Shown piece by piece: positions 9,014 through 18,254 of a stretch of DNA of 64,000 bases (position 1 is the stretch's first letter; each line of letters starts with the position of its first letter). This DNA comes from Bin5 sp965200615. Its GTDB lineage: Bacteria; Chloroflexota; Anaerolineae; Caldilineales; Caldilineaceae. The position numbers were made by a program, and so were the translations under genes. The stretch covers positions 2,108,001 to 2,172,000 of the forward strand of contig OZ241377.1 of assembly GCA_965200615.1 (NCBI GenBank). The letters run 5' to 3'. Below the pieces are notes generated by a model that made no database searches, had not been told where the DNA came from, and worked only from the letters and a program-made list of their open reading frames with translations.

Positions 9014-10594
9014 ATGTTTAGGAGAACGACTTGGAGATGGATAGCGTTAGTCCTCGTACTGACTCTGGCGGTCTCGGGCTGCCAACCTGTGCAACAGGCT
9101 GCCCCCGGCGACGACGCAATGGCCGACGAAGAAGTGGTCATCGCCGTCGGCATTGAACCGGTCAGCCTGGACGCCTGGCGCTCCTTCGCCGGCACCGGCG
9201 GACCCGGCTTCCGTAACGCCATTGAACAACTGATCAACCGTGATTTCACCACCGGTGAGTTCGTCCCAATCCTGGCCACCTCCTGGGAGCGACTCAACGA
9301 CACCACCATCCGCTTCCAACTCCGCGAGGGCGTCACCTTCCACGACGGCTCCCCCTTCAACGCTGAAGCCGCCGCCGCCAGCATCAACCACACCTTCGAC
9401 GCCGACAACGCCTTCGACCTGCTCGATTTCCTGGGCACAATGAGCGCTGAAGCCGTTGACGAATACACCCTCGATATTTCAACGCCCGAACCCGACCCCA
9501 TCCTCCTTGGCAAGGTCGAGTGGGTAGGCATCTCCTCAGCCAAACAGCTGGCCGAGGATCCCGACGCCTACCATACCGAGATCGTCGGCACCGGCCCCTA
9601 CAGGTTCGTCGAGTGGCGCAAAGGCGAGTCGATCACCTATGAGGCCAACCCGGACTGGTGGGGCCTGTCCAATCCCGACGACGCCCGCGGCGCCCAGACT
9701 TTCAAGAATATAACCGTCAGATTCCTGCAGGAGGACCAGGTACGGGTCGCCGCCGTGCAGGCCGGCGAAGTCGATCTGGCCCAGTTCATCACGCCCGAAC
9801 AGTGCCAGCTGCTCGACGACGAGGCTGACGCCAGCTGCGTCTCGGCCCCCAGCGTCGAGACGATCTTCATCCGCATGGATACCAATAGCCCACTATTGTC
9901 CGACCGCCGCGTTCGCTTGGCCTTCCAGCTAGCTATCGACAAGGAAGCGATCGTAGACACTATCCTTGGCGGCGCGGCCACCGTCGCCAGCCAGATCGTC
10001 AACTCGTCAGCCACCGGTCACGACCCCAGCCTTGAGCCGTATCCCTTCGATCCTGACCAGGCCCGCGAACTCCTGGCCGCCGCGGCCGCTGACGGCGTAC
10101 CGGTCGACATGGAGATCACGCTCGGCGCCCGCCATGCCGTCTTCCCCAGAATCGACGAAGTCATGCAGGCCGTTGCCTCCATGCTCACAGACGTCGGTTT
10201 CAGCGTAACCACCACCTTCTATGATCCCGAAGGCTTCGGCCAGGTGATGCTGATCAACATCAAGGACGTTCCCGAAGACCGGAACTTCGTCGCCATCCAT
10301 CTGCATGGCAACGAGATCATGGACTACGCCTCCTCCTACCGCTTCTACTACTCCTGCGAAGGCATACTCTCCGTCTACTGCAACGAGGAGGCCGATGCCG
10401 TCTGGACGAAGGCGCTTCCCCTCACAGGGGATGAGCGGGAGATGACGCTGCAGGAGCTCAGCCGGATCGTGCATGAGGACGTCGCCATCGGCTACATCGG
10501 CCACCTGGATCTCTCCTACGGCCTCGGCGGACGGCTCGAATGGGCGCCCCAGCTGGATCATCGCATTCTCGTCAAGGAGATGACCCTCAAATAA
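9014..10594 (+). CDS. ABC transporter substrate-binding lipoprotein, family 5 (DppA/OppA-like), orphan
   Basis: 526 residues from the ATG at 9014, placed five bases after AGGAGGGG; an upstream in-frame start at 8882 is rejected for lack of a binding site. The N-terminus is MFRRTTWRW, a hydrophobic stretch, and lipobox AVSGC with Cys23, so a lipoprotein. The body has family-5 hallmarks: FQLREGVTFHDGSPFNAE, VGTGPYRFVEWRKGES, and RRVRLAFQLAIDKEAIVD. Family members bind peptides, nickel, or in thermophiles often oligosaccharides. No permease lies next to it: the nearest Dpp-type permeases are on the other strand at 16246-18218. It is followed by a strong terminator, so it is probably transcribed alone and shares a transporter. 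Confidence 0.88.
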   Translation: MFRRTTWRWIALVLVLTLAVSGCQPVQQAAPGDDAMADEEVVIAVGIEPVSLDAWRSFAGTGGPGFRNAIEQLINRDFTTGEFVPILATSWERLNDTTIRFQLREGVTFHDGSPFNAEAAAASINHTFDADNAFDLLDFLGTMSAEAVDEYTLDISTPEPDPILLGKVEWVGISSAKQLAEDPDAYHTEIVGTGPYRFVEWRKGESITYEANPDWWGLSNPDDARGAQTFKNITVRFLQEDQVRVAAVQAGEVDLAQFITPEQCQLLDDEADASCVSAPSVETIFIRMDTNSPLLSDRRVRLAFQLAIDKEAIVDTILGGAATVASQIVNSSATGHDPSLEPYPFDPDQARELLAAAAADGVPVDMEITLGARHAVFPRIDEVMQAVASMLTDVGFSVTTTFYDPEGFGQVMLINIKDVPEDRNFVAIHLHGNEIMDYASSYRFYYSCEGILSVYCNEEADAVWTKALPLTGDEREMTLQELSRIVHEDVAIGYIGHLDLSYGLGGRLEWAPQLDHRILVKEMTLK

Positions 10595-10667
10595 GGCAGT
10601 TCAGATCTCCGATGAACTGTGGAACATGACGAGAGCGGCATCTGCCGCGACACTGATTGCTCACAAA

Positions 10668-10697
10668 GACTGCGGCGCTGGCGCCAGCGCCGCAGTC
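10668..10697 (+). terminator. Strong rho-independent-type terminator after the orphan SBP gene
   Basis: A perfect 30-base palindrome with 15-base arms (first arm GACTGCGGCGCTGGC, 10668-10682; second arm 10683-10697), very GC-rich, followed closely by AGTTTT. It lies 73 bases after the stop codon at 10594. Confidence 0.75.
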
Positions 10698-10807
10698 AGT
10701 TTTCGCGGGGAAGCCGCACGCTGCTCGGTGCGAATGAGGACAGAACTGCGAATTGTACAAGCGCTTACGCGTAGAATTGAAGGCGCCGAATATAGTGGAG
10801 ACTGACG

Positions 10808-11020
10808 ATGAAGGAAAGTGGCCGGACAGGAATCATCTTGGCAGGCATGATTGGGGGCGCGCTGCTGGGCGGCGTCTTTGCCTGGCTATCCAGCGCGCGT
10901 GCGGACGAGGACGGCGAGACGGCTCTCGAAACCATCGGCCCCGCCGAATACTTTCAGATCGGTATCGGCGTTCTCACACTCGCGCGGCAGTTTCAGTCTC
11001 TTCTCCAGCGAAAATTGTGA
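10808..11020 (+). CDS. Small single-pass membrane protein, unknown function
   Basis: 70 residues. A GTGGAG ribosome-binding site lies 7 bases before the ATG at 10808. One glycine-rich membrane segment (about residues 8-28, GIILAGMIGGALLGGVFAW) is followed by an acidic patch ARADEDGETALET and a predicted amphipathic or second hydrophobic helix (FQIGIGVLTLARQF). The segment resembles glycine-zipper small membrane proteins of the YtxH type, but that is only a visual similarity. The reductase gene at 11077 begins 57 bases downstream, so the two may be cotranscribed. Not recognised as a named family. Confidence 0.6.
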   Translation: MKESGRTGIILAGMIGGALLGGVFAWLSSARADEDGETALETIGPAEYFQIGIGVLTLARQFQSLLQRKL

Positions 11021-11076
11021 TATCCTCTGCCGTATTGTAGTTTGAACGCAGAGTCAAAATACAAAGGGAAATTGCG

Positions 11077-12543
11077 TTGACCTTTACAGGAAGACTCGGC
11101 AGCAGCAGCAGACCAGTACGCATCGCGATCATCGGCGCCGGACCATCCGGATTCTATGCCGCCGGCGCACTGCTGCAACAAAAGGATGCCCACGTTTCGA
11201 TCGATCTCTTCGACAGGCTTCCCACTCCGTACGGACTGGTGCGCTACGGCGTCGCCCCCGACCACCAGAAGATCAAGTCGGTCACCCGCATTTACGAGCG
11301 CACGATGAAGGACAGCCGCGTCCGCTACTTTGGCAACGTCGATCTCGGCGCCGACGTCACCCATGCCGAGTTGAAGACGCACTATGATCAGATCGTCTAC
11401 GCGGTCGGAGCCCAGTCCGACAAAAGGCTCGGCATCCCCGGCGAAGACCTGGAGGGCAGCTTCTCCGCTACCGAATTCGTCGCCTGGTACAACGGCCATC
11501 CCGATTTCCGCCACTTTAATTTCGACCTGAGCGTCGAGAGTGTCGCCGTCATCGGCGTCGGCAATGTCGCGATGGATGTAACCCGTATCCTCGCGAAATC
11601 GGTTTCCGAGCTGGAAACGACCGACATTACCGACTACGCCCTTGAGGAGTTGCGCGACAGCAATGTCAAGCGCATCCACATCTTCGCCCGCCGCGGGCCG
11701 GTGCAAGCCAAGTTCACCAATCCGGAGATCAAAGAGTTGGGCGAGTTGGAAATCGCCGACGTCATCGTCAATCCGGCCGACCTCGTTCTCGACGACGCCA
11801 GCCAGGCCGAGATGGAAGGAGATCGCACCGCCCGCCGCAACCTGGAAACGTTGCAGGAACTTGCGGAGCGCGGCCCCACCGGCAAACCCAAGCAGATCAT
11901 CTTCCACTTCCTGCGCTCGCCGACAGAAATATCCGGCACTGCAGGGGCGGTCAGCGCCATCACCACCGAAAAAAACGCGCTGCAGGAGACCGAATCGGGC
12001 TATATCGCTTGCCGCGGCATCGGCGCCTACACAGAGTACGACGTCGGCCTGGTGTTCCGCTCGATCGGCTACCGAGGCATTCCGCTTCCCGGAGTGCCCT
12101 TCTATGACCGTTGGGGCATCATTCCAAACGAAAAAGGCCGTGTGACCGCTGAACACGGCGGCGCGATCGTGCCCGGCGAATACACCGTCGGCTGGGCCAA
12201 ACGCGGTCCGACCGGCGTGATCGGCACGAACAAGCCCGACGCCGTTGAAACGGTAAAATTGATGATGGAAGATGTGAACAGCAGGGTTACATCGGGGGAA
12301 CATCGGGGGAACCCCAGAGGTCTCCCAGCAGTTTCCCAGAAGTTCCCCGGTCCGAAGGGTGACATTATTCCCCTTCTGCAGAAGAAGGGCGTACCCTACG
12401 TTTCCTTCGCCGACTGGCAGATCCTGGAGCAGATCGAGAACGAACGGGGCGCCCTGCGGGGACAACCGCGAGTCAAAATCACCGACGTTGATGAGATGCT
12501 GCGCCTGATTCAGTCCGCCAAGGCAGAGCCCGTCCTCCCATAA
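11077..12543 (+). CDS. Ferredoxin--NADP+ reductase, adrenodoxin reductase/FprA type
   Basis: Flavoprotein moving electrons between NADPH and ferredoxin. 488 residues. It has the FAD-binding GAGPSG (20-25), the diagnostic RLPTPYGLVRYGVAPDHQ (48-64), and a second dinucleotide fold GVGNVAMD (160-167) for NADP. The C-terminal part has SIGYRGIPLPGVPF and GWAKRGPTGVIGTNK, both typical of FprA. The start is a TTG at 11077, supported by AAGGGA seven bases upstream; no ATG fits. Odd feature: residues about 405-423 are encoded by an 11-bp-period minisatellite (12290-12344) in a part that is normally a short linker. The C-terminal FVSW-type segment after it is intact (YVSFADWQILEQIE), so the protein is probably functional. 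Confidence 0.92.
   Translation: MTFTGRLGSSSRPVRIAIIGAGPSGFYAAGALLQQKDAHVSIDLFDRLPTPYGLVRYGVAPDHQKIKSVTRIYERTMKDSRVRYFGNVDLGADVTHAELKTHYDQIVYAVGAQSDKRLGIPGEDLEGSFSATEFVAWYNGHPDFRHFNFDLSVESVAVIGVGNVAMDVTRILAKSVSELETTDITDYALEELRDSNVKRIHIFARRGPVQAKFTNPEIKELGELEIADVIVNPADLVLDDASQAEMEGDRTARRNLETLQELAERGPTGKPKQIIFHFLRSPTEISGTAGAVSAITTEKNALQETESGYIACRGIGAYTEYDVGLVFRSIGYRGIPLPGVPFYDRWGIIPNEKGRVTAEHGGAIVPGEYTVGWAKRGPTGVIGTNKPDAVETVKLMMEDVNSRVTSGEHRGNPRGLPAVSQKFPGPKGDIIPLLQKKGVPYVSFADWQILEQIENERGALRGQPRVKITDVDEMLRLIQSAKAEPVLP
12290..12344 (+). repeat. 11-bp-period minisatellite inside the FprA gene
   Basis: Two identical 11-base units CATCGGGGGAA (12290-12300, 12301-12311) followed by three related units CCCCAGAGGTC, TCCCAGCAGTT and TCCCAGAAGTT (12312-12344). 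Total 55 bases, in the coding frame overall. It encodes a Gly/Pro/Ser-rich linker. Confidence 0.7.
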
Positions 12544-12583
12544 CGTTTCAGGCCCGGCTGTTTGCGCTTCGCTAAGTGACCTG

Positions 12584-12629
12584 TTTCCGCTTCGCCAAAG
12601 CGGGGCGGATGCGGTTGGCTCAGCGCAAA
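12584..12629 (-). repeat. Degenerate copy of the 47-bp palindromic element
   Basis: On the minus strand this matches the element found at 40359, 42429 and 43057 with a handful of substitutions and one base missing (ends TTTGCGCTGAGCC and GGCGAAGCGGAAA). A further partial piece, GTTTGCGCTTCGCTAA, precedes it at about 12560-12575. It fills the gap between two convergent genes and could act as a bidirectional hairpin. Confidence 0.65.
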
Positions 12630-12632
12630 ACT

Positions 12633-14120
12633 TCAGCCTGTCTGCTCGCGGTCGTCTTCAGCCCGTGGTTCGAGAAGGGCATCCATCTCCTGAGTCTCCT
12701 CCTCACTTTCCCCTTCCTCGGCCTGGCTCTCACCTGCCTGAACGGCGGCAACTGTTTCGGAACCTTCGCTTGCCGCGACCATCCCTTCCACAGCGTCCGC
12801 CTCCGGCCCGGAAAGTTCCTGCAGTTCATCCGACTCCCATGTTTCGTCGTATTCCCAATCATCCGACTCGGGGGTCAAACTGACCGGAACATGGGCGGGC
12901 AAGGAGGCTTTGATCTCTGTGTCGGACGCATCTCCCCAGAAGGAGGTGACCGACGACAGCACAGGCAAATCATCCAGACTGAGGGTTGAATTCGTTCTGT
13001 TGGGCACCGTCACCCTCTCTTCCATTTCCGCGCGGTGTTCTTTTGTCTCAGGTTCCTGTACTTCAGGAACTGCCAGCAGCGCTTCGGGTCCTTCCGGCAA
13101 CTGGTTCATCTTTTTATAAAGCTGCGCCAGCGCCGGGCCCACCACATCCAGGGGAAGCTGGCTCCGCACCGGCGTGTCCGATGTCTCCCACAGCTCGGCC
13201 AACTCTTCAAAGTCCCATACTGCCGACAGCACGCTCTCGCTGCGAAAATTAGACGACTCCACCAGAATACCGCTTGCCCGCGGCGTAAGCTCCTGCGGCG
13301 CAAGCACCGCCGAACGCCCCACGAATGGGTCTCGCTGGCGGCGGCTGAACTCATTGTGGCCGACCAGAAAGCTGATTGCCGCGAACAACTGGTTGTCCTG
13401 CATGCGCGCCAGCATTCCGGCCCGCAACTTTTCATACAACACCCGCTCCGTGGCCGCGCCCTGGGCGATCAACAGCTCCGCGCCCTGATAGGCCAGTAGC
13501 CGCCCCACTTCCGGGTAGAGCAGGTCCCCGCCCAACATCAACCCGATTCGGCCGACCGGCGTCGGGATGACATTCCACTCGTGGCCGGGCTGGGCCAGGT
13601 CCTCGTCCTCAGGATGCAGTACCCGTTTGGCCTGGTACCCCAGCCTCTCGCCGCCGGGGCCGTACACCACCGCCAGGTTGCGCAGTACCCCGTCCAGCGG
13701 GTCCGGCAGATACGCGCTCGGCGCAACCAGCGTAACGTCAAACTCCTGAGCCAGCCCGCCGAAAACCTCGTCGTACGCATCCCAGACCATATCCGGCTGC
13801 GTCGTCAACAGCGCGCCCGCCATCTGGCGGAAATCCGTGTTGAGCCATCCGGCCAGAGCGCCGGAAATGCCGCCGCTGAACTTCTGCCACAGGCTTGTCT
13901 GCCGTCGCCGCGCCAAATCCGCCCGCTTGAGCAGGTTCGCCTGGAAACCGCCCAGAAGCGGGGGAATCACCATCACCCCGGCCAGTTCCGGGAAGACCAC
14001 CAGCCGCGCCCGCTTGTTCTCCGCAGCCCGCAGGAACCTGCGCAGGTCTTCCCGGTACTCCTCCAGCGTCTGGGGCAGCCGCATCTTCTGTTGGATACAC
14101 GCGACGATCAGTGTCTTCAT
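12633..14120 (-). CDS. Nitrilase-superfamily protein lacking the catalytic Cys, with long acidic tail
   Basis: 495 residues. Residues 1-330 follow the carbon-nitrogen hydrolase fold: Glu45 in VVFPELAG, Lys165 in YQAKRVLHPEDE, and the segment RIGLMLGGDLLYPE (191-204). In active family members the Cys nucleophile sits at the position of Gly197 (usual pattern GLxxCYDxxxPE), so two of the three catalytic residues are present and the nucleophile is absent. The codon there is GGC, one base from TGC. Residues about 345-495 form an unstructured Glu/Asp-rich tail (for example EEGESEEETQEMDALLEP) not found in ordinary nitrilases. Likely a non-hydrolytic binding or scaffold protein; a Cys-to-Gly loss by mutation is the alternative. 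It converges on the FprA gene. No signal peptide. Confidence 0.8.
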   Translation of the reverse strand: MKTLIVACIQQKMRLPQTLEEYREDLRRFLRAAENKRARLVVFPELAGVMVIPPLLGGFQANLLKRADLARRRQTSLWQKFSGGISGALAGWLNTDFRQMAGALLTTQPDMVWDAYDEVFGGLAQEFDVTLVAPSAYLPDPLDGVLRNLAVVYGPGGERLGYQAKRVLHPEDEDLAQPGHEWNVIPTPVGRIGLMLGGDLLYPEVGRLLAYQGAELLIAQGAATERVLYEKLRAGMLARMQDNQLFAAISFLVGHNEFSRRQRDPFVGRSAVLAPQELTPRASGILVESSNFRSESVLSAVWDFEELAELWETSDTPVRSQLPLDVVGPALAQLYKKMNQLPEGPEALLAVPEVQEPETKEHRAEMEERVTVPNRTNSTLSLDDLPVLSSVTSFWGDASDTEIKASLPAHVPVSLTPESDDWEYDETWESDELQELSGPEADAVEGMVAASEGSETVAAVQAGESQAEEGESEEETQEMDALLEPRAEDDREQTG

Positions 14121-14381
14121 CGGAGGTAGTCTATCAGGTTGTTCCTGGCTTTGCGCTCAGGCGGGTGACAGTCAGATCGGAGAACCTTTTGTTCCACGCA
14201 GTTATGTTGAAAACTCCACATCCAACTCTTCGAAAGCGGTAAAGCGTTTCAGTCTTACTCGTGTAAGAGCCATGCTCGCTCACCATATACAGACTGCCAG
14301 TCCGAAACGACTATCGCCACGCCAACCAAGAATTTTCTGCGCGCAAAACGCAAAAGCCCCAAGCGGCTACGCAATACGCCC

Positions 14382-15455
14382 CTATCCTTTATACGCCCCA
14401 ATAATATCAATAATCAGCCCCACATCCTTGCGCGCATGCTCCAGCGACGTGCGCGACGCCTTGCCGTTGGCGATGCAGTCATGGAAATGGCGCAGCTCCC
14501 GCACGAACGCACTGTCCCAGTCAATGTACGGCTCGGTCCGGTAGGTCGTGCCCTCGCTGTCAATCCCCTGGACCGTCACAGTGGACAGAATGCCTCGTGA
14601 AAAACCGGTCGGGTAGGCGACAACGACCCGTTTGTCGTCGCCGTAGATCTCCAGCGTCTCCTTGAAGTCCCACAGGTCGGGCAGATCGATCCACGTGCCC
14701 ACGCAACGCGCGCCGTTTTCATAGATCAAAGTGAAGGTAACGGCCCGACCTTCCTGCCAGATCTCCGTATGCGACACCTCGACCGGCAGCCCCATGATCT
14801 CGCGCAAACCGTACAGATCGTGGATCATGCTTCCCGCCAGCAGATGGAACGCGCGCTCCACGTGGGGAGCCGCGTCGCCGATCGCCTGCTTTCGCGCCGC
14901 CTCCCTCCCTTCCATCGCGCTTTCGATCGCCCCCTCCGGCAGATCGCCGAAGCTGCGCACGTCGAACTGTTTCAGATGCAGCGCGTTGTTCGGGTGCATA
15001 TGATTGATCTGGACAAAACGCACGTCCATACCGGCCGCTTCCTGCTTGGCCCGTTCAAACGCCGGATCATAGACCTTCATATAGCCCGCCTGCCCCACCG
15101 TCCCGGCACGCTTGCAGGCCTCGATCATCTCGTCGCACTCCTGCAGCGAAAAGCATACCGGCTTCTCTACAAAGGCGTGCTTGCCCGCGTCAAAAGCGTC
15201 AACGGCCACACTCTTCTTCGGGTCCGTCTGGCACAGAATCACCGCCTCCACGTCGGACGCCAGCAGATCGCGGTAGTCGGTAAAGTACCGGGGCACGTGA
15301 AAGCGGTTGGCCACGTACCGGGCCGCGCCTTCCGACACGTCGCAGACCGCGGTAACCTCAAACTCGTCCTGCAACTCCTTCAGGTTGGGCATATGATGCA
15401 CCTGGGCGATCGCCCCGCATCCGATAACGCCGATCTTCACTCGTCTCACTTGCAT
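14382..15455 (-). CDS. Gfo/Idh/MocA family NAD(P)-dependent oxidoreductase
   Basis: 357 residues. Rossmann motif GVIGCGAIAQVHH (residues 9-21) and the family's EKPV signature with catalytic-site Lys98 (FVEKPVC). The C-terminal alpha/beta domain has DLYGLREIMGLPVEVSHTE. Family members oxidise or reduce a hydroxyl of sugars, inositols or amino-sugar derivatives. It lies 44 bases downstream of the cupin gene in the same direction, so they are probably one operon, a pairing consistent with breakdown of a modified sugar. The substrate cannot be deduced. Confidence 0.88.
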   Translation of the reverse strand: MQVRRVKIGVIGCGAIAQVHHMPNLKELQDEFEVTAVCDVSEGAARYVANRFHVPRYFTDYRDLLASDVEAVILCQTDPKKSVAVDAFDAGKHAFVEKPVCFSLQECDEMIEACKRAGTVGQAGYMKVYDPAFERAKQEAAGMDVRFVQINHMHPNNALHLKQFDVRSFGDLPEGAIESAMEGREAARKQAIGDAAPHVERAFHLLAGSMIHDLYGLREIMGLPVEVSHTEIWQEGRAVTFTLIYENGARCVGTWIDLPDLWDFKETLEIYGDDKRVVVAYPTGFSRGILSTVTVQGIDSEGTTYRTEPYIDWDSAFVRELRHFHDCIANGKASRTSLEHARKDVGLIIDIIGAYKG

Positions 15456-15499
15456 TTCTCCGGTCAGTGGCAGTCGGTGGGTTTGTCATGGCAGGAAAA

Positions 15500-16150
15500 C
15501 TATGGACCGGTATAGTCCGTGTCCACGCTGCGTGAGGTAAAGCTGTTCCAGACATCGGCCAGCGCGAAGGCCCGCCTGAAAGCCGGGTAGAGAGAATCCC
15601 ACATTGCATCGCGTGCCGCCAATGCAGCCTCTTCATCCCCAGCCGCGCGCGCTGCCCTATAGGCTGCGATCTGCTCCCGCTGCGTCTCCGTATTCGTCTC
15701 GACCGCGTCCAACCACGCTTCGGCCGCGGCCAGCTGCTGATCCAGCAACTCGTCGGTAGCGGTTTCGCGGTCCGGCTCTACGTCGTAGGCGGTATTCAGC
15801 GCGAATCGAGGCGGCTTCTTCGTGCCGTCCTCATTCCAATACGTATGGGTCGGCTGGATGTGCGGGGTGACCGACAAGTACATAATGACCGGCTCGTCCC
15901 CCACATTGCGCACCTGGTGCGCCTCATCGGTCAGCGCAATGCAAAGCTGACCCGGCCCCAACACCTCGGCGTGACCCTCAATCGTGAACTCAGCCTGCCC
16001 CTGCAAAATCAGAAAGATCTCATGGCCCAGATCATGCGTATGGCTCTGCGCGGTATGGCCCACGTCGACCTGCAAAAAGCGGGCGCGAATCTCCGGCGTT
16101 GTCAGTACATTGCGGATGTCCGTATGGAAGTCCAGAACCTGGAAGGGCAC
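15500..16150 (-). CDS. Cupin-domain protein with C-terminal helical extension
   Basis: 216 residues. Residues 20-105 form a single cupin barrel with the metal-binding set His37, His39, Glu44 (SHTHDLGHEIF) and His78 (DEAHQV). The remaining 100 residues are rich in Ala/Glu and predicted helical, with the segment LLDQQLAAAEAWLDAVETN and then AYRAARAAGDEEAALAARDA; such an extension is unusual for small cupins. It heads a two-gene minus-strand operon with the Gfo/Idh/MocA gene. Possible roles are a sugar isomerase-like or regulatory cupin. No catalytic assignment is justified. Confidence 0.8.
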   Translation of the reverse strand: MPFQVLDFHTDIRNVLTTPEIRARFLQVDVGHTAQSHTHDLGHEIFLILQGQAEFTIEGHAEVLGPGQLCIALTDEAHQVRNVGDEPVIMYLSVTPHIQPTHTYWNEDGTKKPPRFALNTAYDVEPDRETATDELLDQQLAAAEAWLDAVETNTETQREQIAAYRAARAAGDEEAALAARDAMWDSLYPAFRRAFALADVWNSFTSRSVDTDYTGP

Positions 16151-16245
16151 GGCATTCTCCTTATCTGATTCTCGCTGTCGGAAATTAACTCATCATAGCG
16201 GGCTGGAGCTATCGAGATGACAAAACGAACGACGGAACCGGGACT

Positions 16246-17175
16246 TCAGTCAATCCGCCGCCGCAGCTTCGGATCGAGGAAATCCCTGAAGGCGTCGCCA
16301 AAGAGGTTGGCAGCCATAATCGCAATCGTGATCGCCACGCCCGGAAAGATGACCAGCCACCACGGCGGACGAAACGCCGCTGCCAGTACGCCGCCCAGCA
16401 TGTTGCCCCAGCTCGGCGCCGGCGGTGGAATCCCCATCCCCAGAAAACTCAGCGCCGACTCCGCGAAAATGGCGCCGCCCAGATGCAGAGTCGCCACCAC
16501 CAGGATGGGCGCGACCGCCTGCGGCGCAACATGGCGTACCATGATCCGGACATTCGACGCCCCGATCATCCTGGCCGCCTCCACGTAGGAGGTCTCCTTG
16601 ATCGAGAGCACTACCGCACGCGTAATCCGTGTGGCCGAGGGAATCCGCGTTACCGAGATGGCGACAATAACCGTGACCAGGCCCGCCCCCAACACGACCA
16701 GCAACAGCAGCGCCAGGATCAGACCGGGAAATGACATCAACACATCCACAACCCGCTGGCTGATCAGATCGAATCTCTGCCCCAGGTACCCGCTCGCAAT
16801 GCCCCATACAAAACCGATCAGATCCCCGATGAATACCGCCGTGATGCTCACAATCAGCGTAATCCGCGCACCGTAAATGATGCGGCTCAGCAGGTCCCGC
16901 CCCAACTGATCGGTGCCCAGAATGTGCTCCGCGGTCGGCGCGGCGCGAATCGCGCCGTAGTCGGCCTCCAGAGGATCGTACGGGGAGAGCAGCGGCGCAA
17001 AAACAGCCATGACGAGCATCAGCAGCCACACGCCCACCGCCACAATGCCGATCGGCGAGGACTGCGCAAAGCGTCCCACCGAACTGCCGACTCGAAGTAA
17101 AATATGCGGGCGCTGGCCCTCTATGTCGAGAACGATACCTTCGGAATCGGCAGGCGCCGCGCCTGTTGTAGCCAT
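16246..17175 (-). CDS. ABC transporter permease, DppC/OppC type
   Basis: 309 residues. After a polar N-terminus of about 45 residues comes a first membrane segment, then the family hallmark HILGTDQLGRDLLSRIIYG (84-102), and the EAA loop near 198-218 (VEAARMIGASNVRI). The C-terminus ends FRDFLDPKLRRR, also typical. It forms the pore with the DppB-type protein encoded just upstream (17259-18218). The genes for the two ATPases normally found in such operons (DppD, DppF) are missing here. Confidence 0.9.
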   Translation of the reverse strand: MATTGAAPADSEGIVLDIEGQRPHILLRVGSSVGRFAQSSPIGIVAVGVWLLMLVMAVFAPLLSPYDPLEADYGAIRAAPTAEHILGTDQLGRDLLSRIIYGARITLIVSITAVFIGDLIGFVWGIASGYLGQRFDLISQRVVDVLMSFPGLILALLLLVVLGAGLVTVIVAISVTRIPSATRITRAVVLSIKETSYVEAARMIGASNVRIMVRHVAPQAVAPILVVATLHLGGAIFAESALSFLGMGIPPPAPSWGNMLGGVLAAAFRPPWWLVIFPGVAITIAIMAANLFGDAFRDFLDPKLRRRID

Positions 17176-17258
17176 GTCGGCTCCCTCAATGGGTGGATAG
17201 CGGGAGGTTCAGAGGGCGGCTTCCGCTAACTGGACCGCCGGCCACAGCTCCCTATCCA

Positions 17259-18218
17259 CTACTCGTAGCGAATGCGGGGATCGAGAAACGCGTAACTCAG
17301 ATCGACCAGAAGATTGATAATGACGTAAATCAAGCCATACAGTAGAACAAGATTCTGGATCATCATCCAGTCCCGCTCGGTCATGCCTTGCACGAGCAGC
17401 TTTCCAAGTCCGGGCACCGCAAACGCTGTCTCGACCGAAACGGCGCCGCCCAGCAAGCCGCCCAGCGCCAGCCCCGTCGTGGTGACGACCGGCAGCATCG
17501 CGTTCTTGAAGACATGACGCCACACCACCAATGTCTCGCGCAGCCCCTTGGCCCGCGCCGTGCGGATATAGTCTTCGAACAGCACCTCCAGCGCAGCCGA
17601 ACGGGCCATGCGCGCCGTCGCCGCCGACAGCCCCAATCCCAGCGCCAGCGCCGGCAATAGAGTCATCGATAGATTGCCGAGCGGGTCCTCCCACAACTGG
17701 ATAATCGTGATCGGCGGGCGCCAGGTAAAGACCAGGACGGTAAACAGTATGATAAGCAGCCCCAGCCAGTAGCTTGGCACCGCGATAAAGATCGTAATGC
17801 CAACGCGCGACAGATGGTCCATCAGCGAGTTCCGCCACATCGCGCTCAGCATCCCGATCGGAACCCCGATCAGCCACGAAAGCAGCACCGCCATGATCGC
17901 GATCTGCGCCGAGATCGGGCCCCGCCGCAGAATCATGCCGCTGATCGGCTCCTTGTTCCAGAAAGACGAGCCCATATCGCCGCTGATTACCTGCGCCATC
18001 CAATCCAGGTACTGTATGTGAAACGGCTGGTCCAGGCCCAGGCTGGCTCGCAGGGCCTGCAGCTCCTCTTCACTCAGCACATAGATCCCGTCCGACTCGG
18101 AAACGATCAGCTGCAACGGGTCCCCGGGAATCACCCGCATCGCCAGAAAGATCAGAACAGTGACGCCGAATATGGTCGGGATCGCAATCAGCAGTCGGTT
18201 GAGCAGGTACTTTGACAT
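17259..18218 (-). CDS. ABC transporter permease, DppB/OppB type
   Basis: 319 residues beginning MSKYLLNRLLIAIPTIFGVTV, the standard DppB start, with PGDPLQLIV after the first membrane segment. The EAA loop contains DYIRTARAKGLRE and the C-terminus is FLDPRIRYE, both characteristic. It follows the binding-protein gene after a gap of 185 bases containing a strong hairpin, and precedes the DppC-type gene by 83 bases. Despite the family name, cargo may be oligosaccharide: the divergent neighbour encodes a GH172 glycosidase. Confidence 0.9.
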   Translation of the reverse strand: MSKYLLNRLLIAIPTIFGVTVLIFLAMRVIPGDPLQLIVSESDGIYVLSEEELQALRASLGLDQPFHIQYLDWMAQVISGDMGSSFWNKEPISGMILRRGPISAQIAIMAVLLSWLIGVPIGMLSAMWRNSLMDHLSRVGITIFIAVPSYWLGLLIILFTVLVFTWRPPITIIQLWEDPLGNLSMTLLPALALGLGLSAATARMARSAALEVLFEDYIRTARAKGLRETLVVWRHVFKNAMLPVVTTTGLALGGLLGGAVSVETAFAVPGLGKLLVQGMTERDWMMIQNLVLLYGLIYVIINLLVDLSYAFLDPRIRYE

Positions 18219-18254
18219 GAGCGATTATGAGGGGCTCTGCTTCAGTTCACGGAA

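Noticed and set aside
14121..14381. Possible tRNA or small RNA in the gap between the nitrilase-like and Gfo/Idh/MocA genes
   Set aside because: Only short hairpins such as CTTAC-TCGT-GTAAG; no cloverleaf and no promoter-terminator pair.
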